Source: Malus domestica
Lineage: Eukaryota > Streptophyta > Magnoliopsida > Rosales > Rosaceae
Length of the DNA: 64,000 bases
Reading direction: 5' to 3'
NCBI RefSeq assembly: GCF_042453785.1
Contig: NC_091667.1
Span: 32,046,001 to 32,110,000, forward strand
In this document: positions 12,289 through 22,772 of the stretch, in pieces
How the letters are laid out: each line of letters starts with the position of its first letter
Numbering within the stretch: the first letter of the stretch is position 1
Translations under genes and position numbers: made by a program
Notes under the pieces: model-generated
What the model was told of the DNA's origin: nothing
Database searches by the model: none
The model's input: only the letters and a program-made list of their open reading frames with translations

Positions 12289-12845
12289 AAATATTTTTGT
12301 CCTATTTTGCTAGTTTTACTATGTAGTACTGCTATTTTTCTTCCAAAATGAGGGATAAAATTTCTTGCATAATTTAACAATCCTAAACATGCTTGTAATT
12401 GTTTCTTATCTTCTAACTTATCAGGAAATTCTAAGACCTTTTTAGCTATATGATCTTGTAATTGTATTGTACCTGACTTGATATACATTCCTAAAAATTC
12501 TATATCTTGCTTTTCTAATGCTATTTTATTTTTGCTAATCACAATTCCATTATTGATTAATTCTTGTAAAACTATCTCTAAATGTTTCCTATGTTCATTT
12601 CTATTTGTATTATGTACTAAAATATCATCTACATAAACACTACAAAATTTATCATATTTCTTGAAAATTTGGTCCATCTTTCTTTGAAAGATCGATGGAG
12701 CAGTTTTAAGTCCAAATGACATAACAAGCCACTCAAAGTGTCCTTCTGGACAAGTAAAAGCTGTCTACTCAATTGATTCTTCTACTAATCATATTTGCCA
12801 AAATCCTGATTTGCAATCAAATTTACTAAAATATTTACTCTCTTG
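12289..12845 (-). pseudogene. Caulimovirid-like reverse transcriptase fragment
   Basis: An open stretch from 12722 into the adjoining transposon carries FGLKTAPSIF and the catalytic YVDDIL. Upstream to about 12845 the frame continues as recognisable RT sequence but contains two stop codons. The thumb region runs to the transposon boundary at 12289. It is broken by stops and by the insertion, so no complete polymerase can be made. Confidence 0.75.
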
Positions 12846-12954
12846 AATTTTATTTATAAGCTCATCCTTATTTGGTAACTTATAACTATCTTCATATGTA
12901 TTATCATTTACTCTCTTGAATTTTATTTATAAGCTCACCCTCATCCAAACTTGA

Positions 12955-14440
12955 TTACATAATCTTTTTACAATGAAGGACACAGAATAAGAGTTGAGTA
13001 ACTCGGAAGAGTGTAGAAATTAATCATTCTACTACCAAATTAGGAAAGAATAAGTGGTTGTAGCTTTGAAAAAAGATGAAGCATAGATAAGCAGTAGGTC
13101 CTGAAGATATACCGTTTGAAGTGCGGAAGGTCTTGGGAGAGACGGGTATAGCATGGCTCACAAACCTTTTCAATGAGATTTTGAAAGTGGAGAAGATGCC
13201 AAATGAGTGGTTAAAAAAAGAACTTGGGTGCCTATCTACAATAATAAGAGTGACATACAAAATTGCATGAATTAAAGGAATATTAAATTAATGAGTTATG
13301 CAATGAAGCTTTAGGAGAAAGTAATTAAGCATAGATTGAGGAAAGAGACACAGGTTTTAGACAATCAATTTGGGTTCATATCAGGGCGCTCGACTATGGA
13401 GGTAATCTATCTATTACGAAGATCGATGAAACGATATAGAGATATGCAAATAGATTTGCACATGATCTTTATAGATTTGGAAAAAGCGTATGATAGGGTC
13501 TTAAGAGAAAGTTTTTGGAGGATTCTAGAGAAGAGAGGAGTATAAGCAGCATTTATCCAAGCAAAAAAAGACATGTATGATGGAGCAATGCCTGCAGTAA
13601 GAGCTCCTTAATGACAAACTGAAAGTTTTAGCATAACTTACATCAAGGTTCAACTTTAAGTCCGTACCTTTTTACATTGGTAATGGACAAGTTAATGGGA
13701 CATATTTAAGATGATATATCTTGGTGTATGCTTCTTGCAGATGATATAGTGCTTATAGATGAAACGCATGAGGGAGTAAATGCAAAACTTATTCTTTGGC
13801 GGGAAATGTTAGAATCTAAAGGTTTTCGCCTAAGTACGTACAAAACAGAGTATACGAAGTGTAAGTTCAGTGGGAATGGGGGTCGAAATGAGATAGGAGT
13901 GAGGATTAGAGATCTTGAAGTACCAAACAGTGAACGCTTTCACTATCTTGGATCTATCCTGCAAAACAATGAAGATCTCAACCATAGAATACAAGTTGAG
14001 TGGATGAAGTGGAAGAGTGCATCAGGTGTGTTTTGCGGTCGTCGTATGCCAATAAAGGTCAAGAGAAAATTTTATAGGACAACAATAAGGCCAATAATGC
14101 GTTATGGCACAGAATATTAGGCGGTCAAAAATCAACACGTGCAGAAAAATGAGTGTAGCGAAGTTGAGAATGCTTCATTGGATGTGTCGGCACAATAAAT
14201 TATGTATGAACACGTATACCAAAGGCCTACAGATACTCCAATTAAAAGATGCAATTATGAGACAGAGACTCATGACAAAAGAGGTCGAGGAAGATCTAGG
14301 AAGATTAAGAAAGAGACTTTAAGAAAATATATAGAGTACTTGGAGCTAATTGAATAAATAATGCAAAACTGAGCATAATAACGTTATAGAATTCATTCAG
14401 CCGATTCCACTTTATAAAATAAAGCTTGATTGTTGTTGCT
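12955..14440 (+). mobile_element. Decayed RTE-type LINE copy (5'-truncated)
   Basis: Fragments of a non-LTR reverse transcriptase appear in order on the plus strand: palm and fingers ([20 protein letters not shown] at 13336-13545), the catalytic [10 protein letters not shown] and C-terminal part (13728-14120), and a further piece to 14322. Frames are broken by stops and shifts between and within them. Homology to the minus-strand copy at 50850-53330 begins near 12965 (GTTGAGTAACTC). The endonuclease is absent. The 3' end runs into GATTGTTGTTGCTGTTT, a TTG-rich tail as in plant RTE elements. Confidence 0.8.
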
Positions 14441-14471
14441 GTTTAATCTTATATATATATATATACAGGGA

Positions 14472-14671
14472 GCTTAAGGGGAGGGATCCCCATTTTTTTT
14501 AAAAAAATGGGGACACGCTCCCCACCGTTAGATTGACTTTAATGAAATTGTGTGGTTGAGATTAAAACACAGGCCATAGAATCTCAACCACAGGATTTCA
14601 TTTAATTCAAATCCAACGGTGGGGAGCGTGTCCCCATTTTTTTGAAAAAATGGGGATCCCTCTCCTTAAGC
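14472..14671. repeat. 200-bp near-perfect hairpin MITE inside a TA-rich site
   Basis: The segment starts GCTTAAGGGGAGGGATCCCC and ends with the inverse GGGGATCCCTCTCCTTAAGC. Pairing continues inward through CCCCATTTTTTT, GGACACGCTCCCCACCGTT and GGTTGAGATT, leaving only a short loop. The flanks are (TA)n runs on both sides, compatible with insertion at TA. There is no coding capacity. Confidence 0.75.
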
Positions 14672-14702
14672 AATTCCTATATATATATATATATATATAT
14701 AT

Positions 14703-15735
14703 TACATGACGTTATACTTTCCTATTTCTCTCAGATTCATAAATTGCTGATGCGGTGCAATAGAGTTGGGTGGGGTTGTCGTTTTTTCACCAAGAAACGA
14801 AAGAAAGAAACGCATACTTGATATAGGCATAGACAAAAGAGGAAGTAAGCATCACGTGCCTCGAAGCCAAAAACTTTTGTCAACATTTACGTTTCATTTA
14901 TTTATCTATCGACCACGTGTTCTGCATGCATGCGTTTCAGTTTTTTCACTGCCTCTCTCTTCTGCTTGAAGATTCTATGCCTTTCTCTGCAGAGAAAACG
15001 TTGTCGTTTTATTCTCACCCCCAACGTGGATTGCGAGAGGTGTAGGTTCCACCCCACCCGAAAAAAGGGTAGGGTCCATATCTAGATACAATCGGAAGCC
15101 ATGCATATATTTGCTCGAGAGGATGCAACGTATTAGCAAATGACATCATGGAAGTCCTATTTTTTGACATCTCAAAAGAGCTACTCGGACTTGCTTACAG
15201 CTCCTAAAAAGACCAAAAACTTGTAACTTTCAATTCTCAAATTATTAGAGAAACAGGTAAAAAGCTCACTTTAATAGTATATGATATTGTCTTTAACTTG
15301 TTAATTATCATTTGTATAGTATGTCAAGTGTATAGTTTTATCATAACAAAATCTCGATACTAGTTGAAATGAGGTTATGATATTTAAACTTTTATTTTCT
15401 TCCACATTCTGCCAACGTGGAATATTTCGACATCAGTTACCTCAACTTTTAATTAGATCATAAAATTACCCTCTACTTGCCCAATTATAGCTTGGTATGA
15501 ATGCTATTGATTGAATTGTCTAGGTTTGTCTAATTCTATGTTCATACAAGCTGGATTAACTAAAATTAACTAACAAGGGTCACATACAAAGAATGTTATT
15601 ATTATATTGGCCTAAAGTTTTAAGTTTATATATCAACTTCTTTAATGTCAATACCGTATATTTGAGGTTCTATATTCTTTAACCGACGAAAGGGTTCTAT
15701 TAAATAATAGTTAAATCATTTTACGTGAAATAATT
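14703..15735. other. Intergenic DNA, no gene recognised
   Basis: An open frame at 14766-14969 has no recognisable domain. The sequence contains CACGTG near 14852 and 14913 and otherwise AT-rich DNA. No repeat boundary was established. Confidence 0.35.
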
Positions 15736-16442
15736 ATTATAACTTAATGGTGAAAAAATTTCCCAAAAATCTCGAACTGAATCGAAAAAATCCCAATCCC
15801 AAACCAAAAATTTCCCAAACCAAAATTCCCGAAATTTCGGGATGCTATCTCAAACCGATCTCGAAATTTCGGTACGAGATTTGGGATTGGCTTCTCGATA
15901 TTTCGCGAACCGAAAATATATATTATTTATTATTATATATATTTATACATATATATTATATATTATTCTTTTATAATCGATGCTAGTAGTTTCTAATTCA
16001 TGCTCTGCAACCTGGAATGCCCTACACATTGCATATTTTTAATGTTCTGTTTGATACTCATTTGGATTTTATTATTGCTGTTGTCATGGCTGATGATTTC
16101 AGAATGCTTGATTCTTTTATCTCTCAACAGATTGCCAAAAAGGTTTAATTAATTTGAATTTTGACTCTGATAAAAACAGTCAAGCATGCAAGTGTTTGAT
16201 TAAATGGTAGTGTGAATGGAATGACACTCCTAGTTCATGAATGTGTTCTTGAATTTTATATTTGAAGAATAATTCATAATTTCATATTTTAATTTGGGAT
16301 CCCCGATTTGTCCCAAAATCCCGAAAATATTTCTGGATTCCCGAAAATTTGGTTTGGGATTGGTCTTCAAATTCCTATCTCGAAAAATTTTGATTTGGGA
16401 TTCGGGATACTAGTTTCGGTTCGGTATCCCATACCGAACCAC
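15736..16442. repeat. hAT-like element with inverted subterminal repeats
   Basis: The left part is full of 'aatcccaaaccaaaa' and 'cccgaaatttcggga' motifs. The right part has the inverse ('tttggtttgggattgg', 'ggttcggtatcccataccgaac'). The centre is unrelated. This arrangement of short subterminal repeats is typical of plant hAT-derived elements. Exact termini and a target duplication were not found. Confidence 0.45.
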
Positions 16443-17037
16443 TTATTCTAATATGATAAAACAATTTACGGCTCTAGTTAATATTTTCGAAGACTTAACG
16501 TCACGATTACAAAATTAGGGTTGAAATCTGGAAAAAACAGTTGTCGGCGTTATCGCCTTAGCACTATTTAAATCGCTCAATTAGGGTTGGAGTAATAATC
16601 TTCCAGCCTCCTCAATCAACTTTCATTTCATAACCAAACTCTTCCCCATCCTCTTATAGTAGAGCAATAATAATATATGGTGCATCACCCTCTACCTTGA
16701 CCGACGCCTGAGAAACTACAATCTGGAGAAAAGTGGAGTTGCACCTCACAAGCGTTATGGTCTTAGTTGTAGTTAGGGATTTCCCGGCTTTGAAATCACA
16801 CGGTGTCGTGGTTTTAGTCACAGTTTAAGCCAGATAAATGCATTCCAAATACAACAATTACTAGATACATGATGAAAAAAATCAGATCTAGAAAATCATC
16901 ACTCACATCGAGATCATGAATGTTTGTTACCGGTCCATTTTCGACATCAAATTAATAGTTAGTGGATTCATCAGAATTGGAAACCCTATTTCCGTCTCAA
17001 AACCATCAATCGACTTCCATCCTTATTCATTTAGGGA

Positions 17038-17142
17038 ATTGTTATTAACACTCTAAAAAACAACATAATGTACTTTATGTATATTTTCTCTCTTGTATAA
17101 GGGAAAAATACATGATAACTATTTTGGAGTGCTAATAACGAT
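17038..17142. repeat. 105-bp hairpin MITE
   Basis: The left arm TTGTTATTAACACTCTAAAA pairs with the right arm TTTTGGAGTGCTAATAACGA apart from three mismatches. The centre holds a second, weaker palindrome (TGTATATTTTC...GGGAAAAATACA). It has no coding potential. Confidence 0.55.
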
Positions 17143-17394
17143 GTACTTTATTAATATGGTAAGTAGTACATACATTTAAAGTGTTGTTTGTGATCAAATC
17201 ATTTGTTTGACAACATTCTTTGAGTCCTTCAACAAAATACAAGTCATTAATTACCGTTCCTATATAATCCATCTCTTTATTTAAGTTCCTAAATTTCAGT
17301 CCATTATCCATATATATAATATATTATGTCTTAACTTGTTTACAGTTACTTTTTTCGTCCCCTTTTTTTCTCTAGGCCGCTGGATTGGGGATGG

Positions 17395-17799
17395 CGGGAT
17401 CGACGCCAAGCTGCAGGATAGCAATCTCAGTGCAAGTACAACCGGTCAAGACAAGTTAGTTTCACTGATTTGTCCTTTAATTACCAGATCTCTGCAGTAA
17501 AGCAAGGGCAGCCACCTAAACAACCCCAAGATCTTGAGTCCAAACCCTTAACACCTGCCCCACAGCCCCCATGTCCAGGTTTCGACGCCCTACAAGCCAT
17601 TCCCCTTATCACCTACACGTGTGGGTCGCCATGCAGTAACTGCCCTATTACCAAAAAGTGGAAATACGACTTCATTACGACGTATCTACACCCTGTCATC
17701 ACTGATGCGGGAGGAAGATTTGGAGAAAACAATTTGAAACCATTAATACGCTTTGGAATAACAAATGTTTTGTATTTTAATTATTTAGGAATTTCTTAA
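17395..17799 (+). other. Unrecognised small open frame, possible gene relic
   Basis: A frame open from 17470 to 17799 encodes a Pro/Gln-rich start (PPKQPQDLESKP), then a Cys-containing stretch (CGSPCSNCPITKKW). A plus-strand ATG at 17391 starts a separate 22-codon frame that ends at a TAG at 17457. 'ttaattaccag' before ATCTCTGCAG could be a splice acceptor. I do not recognise a family. The codon content is more gene-like than the surroundings, so a decayed exon or captured fragment is possible. Confidence 0.25.
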
Positions 17800-18096
17800 G
17801 TTATTTTGGGAGTTGTAAGGATATCATGGAAACTTAAAGTCTATTCATTTGTAAACGCTTATAAATATTGTACTAGAAAGCCTTGAATGGGAGACTAGAA
17901 TGAATTAAAATTGTATTTGCCTTGTGCATTTGAAGATAGTGATTTCTCATTCTAAAATCAAGCATTTGGCTTGGTCGTGTGAGTGAATCCACGATTAGCG
18001 ACGTAAGCGAGCTCCGTTGCTCCTGGTTGAGCGAATCTCAGGTTATCTATCTTTCCCTCTCCTCGATACCCTTGGTTCTGTCCTGCGTCAATCATC

Positions 18097-18306
18097 CTAA
18101 ATGCTGGAAAGGGATACTCTTCGGATCCCTTCCTCCTAATCCACTAAGTCTGAGGATCCGGACCATTGAAATTTGATCAAACAACTAAAATTATTATAAT
18201 TTTTAAAATGGGCCCCTGTTTGTAGCGGTTGAATCAAATTTCAATAGTACGAATCTCCGAACTTAGTGGATTAGGAGGAAGGGATCCAATCCCTTTCCCT
18301 AAACGC
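18097..18306. mobile_element. 193-bp MITE with 8-bp target duplication
   Basis: Arms GGAAAGGGAT...CCTTCCTCCTAATCCACTAA (from 18106) and TTAGTGGATTAGGAGGAAGG...ATCCCTTTCC (to 18298) are inverted repeats of about 70 bp. Flanks CTAAATGC (18097-18104) and CTAAACGC (18299-18306) match at 7 of 8 bases, the hAT-type duplication length. It lies about 290 bp upstream of the zinc-finger gene ATG, in its promoter. Confidence 0.65.
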
Positions 18307-18510
18307 CCATCAACACCTGGCCGAAGCTCCTGATTTCTGCCAACAACTGTCTCACTCTTGGAGTATCAACCTCCATACAAATGCAATTTATGTAATCCAC
18401 ACCCAAAATTGATATTTCTGCTCCAACATATTAACGCCCGTTACCGACTAGCTGACGGTGGTTGAAATCACAGTTAAAACTTTAACCCTATCTAGAGAGC
18501 ACTCCCCACA

Positions 18511-18519
18511 CTATAAATA
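18511..18519 (+). promoter_or_regulatory. TATA box of the CCCH zinc-finger gene
   Basis: CTATAAATA lies 76 bases before the ATG, so transcription should start near 18545 and the leader would be about 50 bases. A C-rich stretch follows. Confidence 0.65.
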
Positions 18520-18594
18520 CACCCTCTCCGGTGGCTGTCCAACTCGTCCCATATCGTATAAGCTCTTTTCTTTCAATCCTCTGTAGTCGAAGCC

Positions 18595-19458
18595 ATGATG
18601 CAAGGTGTGCATCCGGGTTACTATTACCAGTTGGTTGACCTGAGCGTGTACTATTCGGGTCTTCTCAGGAGTCCGGTCCAGTACCAGTGCCAGTACCACG
18701 ACCCGATGATCGACAATGCCATCTTTGGGTCGGACGAATTCCGGATGTACGCTTACAAGGTGAAGCGTTGCCAACGCATGGGAGCCCACGACTGGACGGA
18801 GTGCCCGTACGCTCACCGCGGCGAGAAGGCCCAGCGCCGTGACCCCCGCAAATTCGCCTACGCGGCGATTATTTGCCCGGCATTTCGCAGCACCGGTTAC
18901 TGCCGCAAGGGAGACCGTTGCGAATGTGCTCACGGAGTGTTCGAGTATTGGCTCCACCCGGCCAAGTACCGCACCCGTGCATGCGCTAGTCTCGAGAATG
19001 GGTACTGCCCGCGCAAAGTGTGCTTCTTCGCTCATACGCCCGACGAGCTCCGCCCGCAACACACGTATTCCGGCCACAAGTACTATGTTGCTTATGATCA
19101 GCAAGCAGGTTTTTATCCTCCCTACCACTACTACCAGTACCAGAACAACAGCGACCTGTACCGTGCGGCCCCAAGGACCCCGAAGGCCAACCGTGGAGGA
19201 GGAGGCGTGGCAACGGAAGCACCGTGGACGGCTGCGAAGTATCAGACTATGATGACCAACAAGAAGATCGTCGACGAGTCTTGCTTGAAGGTGGAGGAAT
19301 TCCTGAACAGTCTGAGGGCGTTGAAGCTGAGTGACTATGAGATGGAGTATGACCAAGGTGAAATCGATGCTGCTTGTGGGATGAAGAGTTATGGTGGTGG
19401 GGAGGCGTCGGTGTCGGAGATGCCTCAGTTTGACTGGATTAACAAGCTGCTGCAGTAA
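18595..19458 (+). CDS. RR-type tandem CCCH zinc-finger protein (plant TZF family)
   Basis: A single exon of 287 residues, usual for plant RR-TZF genes, which are intronless. The arginine-rich/RR part (residues 46-92) has C59-X5-H-X4-C-X3-H74 in a well-conserved [13 protein letters not shown]...ECPYAH context. Finger 1 is C94-X8-C103-X5-C109-X3-H113, a 16-residue spacer follows, and finger 2 is C130-X7-C138-X4-C143-X3-H147. The C-terminus ends FDWINKLLQ, shared with TZF2/3-like proteins. Relatives bind AU-rich RNA, sit in P-bodies or stress granules and act in ABA, jasmonate and stress responses (family knowledge). Finger 2 normally has X5, not X7, between its first two Cys. The ATG at 18595 is followed at once by a second in-frame ATG, and either could start translation. 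Confidence 0.93.
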   Translation: MMQGVHPGYYYQLVDLSVYYSGLLRSPVQYQCQYHDPMIDNAIFGSDEFRMYAYKVKRCQRMGAHDWTECPYAHRGEKAQRRDPRKFAYAAIICPAFRSTGYCRKGDRCECAHGVFEYWLHPAKYRTRACASLENGYCPRKVCFFAHTPDELRPQHTYSGHKYYVAYDQQAGFYPPYHYYQYQNNSDLYRAAPRTPKANRGGGGVATEAPWTAAKYQTMMTNKKIVDESCLKVEEFLNSLRALKLSDYEMEYDQGEIDAACGMKSYGGGEASVSEMPQFDWINKLLQ

Positions 19459-20527
19459 ATCTCTCGAGCTCACTAGAGCGGGAGAGTCCGAAAATGTGAA
19501 ACAAGTGTGTAGATTGACGATGAGGAGATATTGGGGTCAATTGGTGTTGAATTATGTGGCGTTCTACTGTGCAAATTAATGGTTTCCTTTCCTCCATTTA
19601 AGTTTAATGCTAGCTAGTAATAAGGAGGAATGTAAGATTATGTTGTAATTTTCGTTTTTAATTATGTCAGTAAATGTGCTACCTACACTAGTCGGTGGTA
19701 TTTAGAAGAGTCTGTAACAATATTATGTGTAATGAAATGTAAATCGTGTTATTATTAAGCCTTGTTGCTCTTTGTTATGTTTGATTTCTTCTTTTAGGAC
19801 TTGGATCCTTCTTTATTTTCCTCGATTTTCATTCATTAAATCCAAGCCTTAATTTCTTAGATATGGAAAAAGGAATTTTAATAAAGGGCTCCTCACAATT
19901 TTATTTTTTACTACAAAATTATGAAGGATATTTCTTATTCCTAAAGTCACAAAAGAAATAGAAAGTAGTCTAACATAGAATTTAACTCCAAGCTCAAATA
20001 CAAGTGTGACCTTTTTTTTTTACATTAGTAATAGAGAAAGTTGTGTAAAAGCTTTTTGATAAATGAAAAAATATATGTGTGAAACTTTCCATTAATATTC
20101 TAAAAGAAGAAGTCATGCTTCTTTTTTCTTTTTAGATTTTAGAGTACCATTGTAATAAAGAAAGTTGTGGAAAAACTTATTGATAAATAAAAAAATATAT
20201 GTGAGAAACTTTCTATTAATATTCTAAAAGAAGAAATCAAGCTTCTTTGTTGACCTCCTTAGACATTTCATAATCATAATTGTATATTCACCGTAGACAT
20301 TTCATAATCATAATTTTTTAATTTCTTAATCTACATTTAAAGATCATGCTTACAAGAAAAAATTTGAATCAAAGATCATAATTATATATATATATATGGT
20401 AATGCTAAGAAGATTAAATTTAGAAACTAAATGATGTGTCACCAATAGAAATAAACACGTTTAGCAACGTTTAAGTAATAAATCAATCATCAACTTTCAT
20501 TGCCTTTAGTTTCCAAAATTTTGCCTC
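19459..20527. other. Zinc-finger 3' UTR and AT-rich intergenic DNA with a direct duplication
   Basis: The 3' UTR probably ends near 19760. A unit of about 105-125 bp is directly repeated at 20024-20128 and 20151-20250 (shared 'gaaactttc', 'attaatattctaaaagaaga'). A shorter unit, 'gacatttcataatcataatt', occurs at 20264 and 20299. No gene was seen. Confidence 0.5.
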
Positions 20528-21947
20528 CCTAACATTATCCTGTTAATATATATTGGGTGTGAATTACAATAACTCTCAGTACATTACATAGTAATCTAAT
20601 CTTTTATAGGGATCCATCGTCTCCTTTATATAGACCTTTAGTCAGCCTAAAATTTGTGGGTTTTAAGGGCCTGTTTGGTATCCTATTTGAAATTTTTTAT
20701 CATTTCTCAAAACATTTTTTAAAAATATTTCTTGAAAACATTTTTTTTAAACTCAAAAACTTGATTGGTTTGCAATTTAAAATTTTTAAATCTTACGACT
20801 TAAACTATAAAAAGAGATCTAAAAAGATGAGGTCGCATGAGAGGAGAAAGAGGAGAGAGGATGAAAGAAAGTAAGAGATGATTGAAGGAAATAGAAAGAA
20901 GAGAGAGGCCCGGACAAGATAGAGAGGAAGAGGAGTGAGCGAAAGAACCGAGAGAATAAAGAGAGCAGATTGGAGGAGAGACGAAAAAGTTAAAAAAAAA
21001 AAAGAGAAGATAAGAAGAAAAGGGTGAGAGATAGATTTGGAGTGGGAGGGGAGGAGGGAGAGAAAATAAATTAGTGAGTTTAACTTTAAAAATTTTAAAA
21101 ACTCACTTTTTATGTTTTTAGAGAATAGATTATATTTTTTTTGTTAGTCTTGAGTTTAATTTTTTTAAATAGTCTTACCAAATAAGTTTTTAAAACCTAA
21201 AACTTGAAAATTATATTTTAATTTAAAAAATTGAATCCAAGTAACCATGCCTTAAGTTTCTTACCACCCAAAAGTAAATGGGTTATACACGTAGGCCCTG
21301 TAGGCTACTTCTCCACTGTCTGACTGACATATGGAGAAGGAGTGACATATGCACAGGACTACTTGGTTTCCCGAGTCAACACCCCACTAGCGCACCGCTT
21401 GTGTTGTGCGAGCTTCATTTCTATGTTTTGTACTTGTTTATTTTGTTCATTTCCTCAGTAGACTAAACAGAAATCACTTAAATCGAGCGATTAGTCTAAC
21501 AACATCCATATCCTTTCGTGGACCTTATTCTCTGTTGCTACCAACGCATAACCTGAAGAAAATATGATTTGTGATCAACAGGGCACGAATACGAAAAAAT
21601 AGGACCCATGCATTACCAGGTCTTCTAGCTTGCTTTTGGACCTCGTTTTATATGTTAATTATTGCATCATTTTACTTGAGTTTTTGAAAATAAAATTAAT
21701 ATTCTTTGGATGTACTCCACTAATTGTTCTATCACTATTTAATCATTTTTAATTTTGACATTACACGCACGGTTTGTCTAATAACTACATATATCAATAG
21801 CTAGCTGCAATATAATACCGTCTATTTTCCTTTTTACTACTTATAGGTACCGTTATTCCACAAGCTAGATGATGTTATTCTGGACAACATTTGTGACCTT
21901 GTCCGGCCAACGGTCTACTCCAAGGGTGAAAAGGTTGGAAATTACAG
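20528..21947 (+). pseudogene. Truncated duplicate of the CNGC2 locus
   Basis: Bases 20528-20667 plus 21252-21745 match the upstream region of the CNGC2-like gene (38998-39625) almost base for base. At about 21745 the match jumps to 43750-43965, the end of intron 5 and exon 6 of that gene (reading VPLFHKLDDVILDNICDLV). Exons 1-5 (about 4.1 kb) are therefore missing, and exon 7 is lost at the right-hand junction near 21948. A MITE interrupts the upstream part at 20668-21251. It is a non-functional segmental copy in the same orientation as its source. Confidence 0.85.
20663..21256. mobile_element. 584-bp MITE-like insertion with TTAAG duplication
   Basis: Comparison with the uninterrupted paralogous sequence at 39100-39130 shows an insertion from 20668 to 21251. 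It begins GGCCTGTTTGGTATCC, ends CCAAGTAACCATGCC, and is flanked by TTAAG at 20663-20667 and 21252-21256. The ends are imperfect inverted repeats. The centre is purine-rich (20820-21070) with no real gene. The superfamily is uncertain; PIF/Harbinger (TTA/TAA target) or hAT are candidates. Confidence 0.7.
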
Positions 21948-22272
21948 TTCCAAACAGCCACGGTTCGATTCCGAAACGTCAGGAATAACTGATTCTCATA
22001 CAGAAATATGAAGGCCGATGGTGTCATGAATTGAGTTCTGCTTACCTCTGTCATCTCAAAATTGCGAACCTACAGATAATAGCAGTCAGACGTACAAATC
22101 CAAATGAATAAATTATAGTACTTCTACAAGATATCAAGAAGTCCCTCACATCAAGAATTTGAAGGTTCTCATTTTCTTGCTTTACAAGAAGCGTTTCATT
22201 GAACTGTTCGATGAAATCCACCTTCTTATTCCGATGAAGGAGAGGGTTAAAGGATTTGAGGACAGTACCATC

Positions 22273-22660
22273 TGTTGAATTATAAGTATTTGAGCTGAAA
22301 AGTTTTTTAGAATAAGTTTCTGTTTTGAATTGGTGTATTCACTTGTGCAAATGAGGCAAAGTGTAAATGTCTAGTTTTGTAAAAAGGCCATGAGTGCCAT
22401 GTGTTGAGTGATCCATGAGATTAGAAAGATGTGTGTCTAGGATGAAATGTAGTGTATGTGTGGTCCCAAGTGCTAGGCCATCAGTTATGTAAAAGCATGT
22501 GCTTCGTGTTTTTTCATCAACACAGAGAAATATTCTCTCTGCAATTTGACAGAGAGAAGAAGAAAACTATTCATCTTCCATTGTGTTCTTCGGTTTGTTT
22601 TTGCTATTAGTTAAGCTTTCTTTCTTAAGTTTAAATCTCTTCAATTCAGAAACACTAACA
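22273..22660 (+). repeat. Left LTR of the copia element
   Basis: 388 bp, TG...CA ends. It differs from the right LTR at two seen positions (AAAAAGGCC versus AAAAATGCC; TATTAGTTAAG versus TATTAATTAAG). Its direct-repeat partner is at 26936-27323. Confidence 0.97.
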
Positions 22661-22772
22661 TGGCCTCAGAGCCTGGTTGGATTTAACAATCTGGGCGTAA
22701 ATCTGTGAAGTAGTCGAGCTCAATCGAAGCTCTCTTGAAACTCTGTGAAGGTTGTCGATTCAGATCAAAACC

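Larger units (their letters stand above)
9090..12960 (-). mobile_element. Decayed endogenous caulimovirid-like element
   Basis: Reading the minus strand from 12845 downward gives a pararetrovirus-type reverse transcriptase (with FDCKSGFWQI, FGLKTAPSIFQRKMD and YVDDIL). An RNase H-like domain follows (acidic ETD near 11125, DILSR near 10750), then two further reading frames (10264-10046 and 9686-9216). The FQRKMD signature and the RT-RNase H order without an adjoining integrase favour Caulimoviridae over Ty3. In-frame stops occur in both domains, and a 1,052-bp transposon splits RT from RNase H. It is therefore an old, non-functional copy. No movement or coat protein was recognised upstream because the element ends or is lost at a LINE near 12955. 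Confidence 0.7.

Noticed and set aside
12833-12941. Direct repeat of about 35 bp as LINE target duplication (12833 and 12906)
   Set aside because: Both copies lie on the same side of the LINE remnant, so this is a 73-bp local tandem duplication, not a target duplication.
18511-19473. Long minus-strand open frame (320 codons) opposite the CCCH zinc-finger gene
   Set aside because: Shadow of the GC-rich coding strand; no domain, while the plus strand carries a fully conserved zinc-finger protein.
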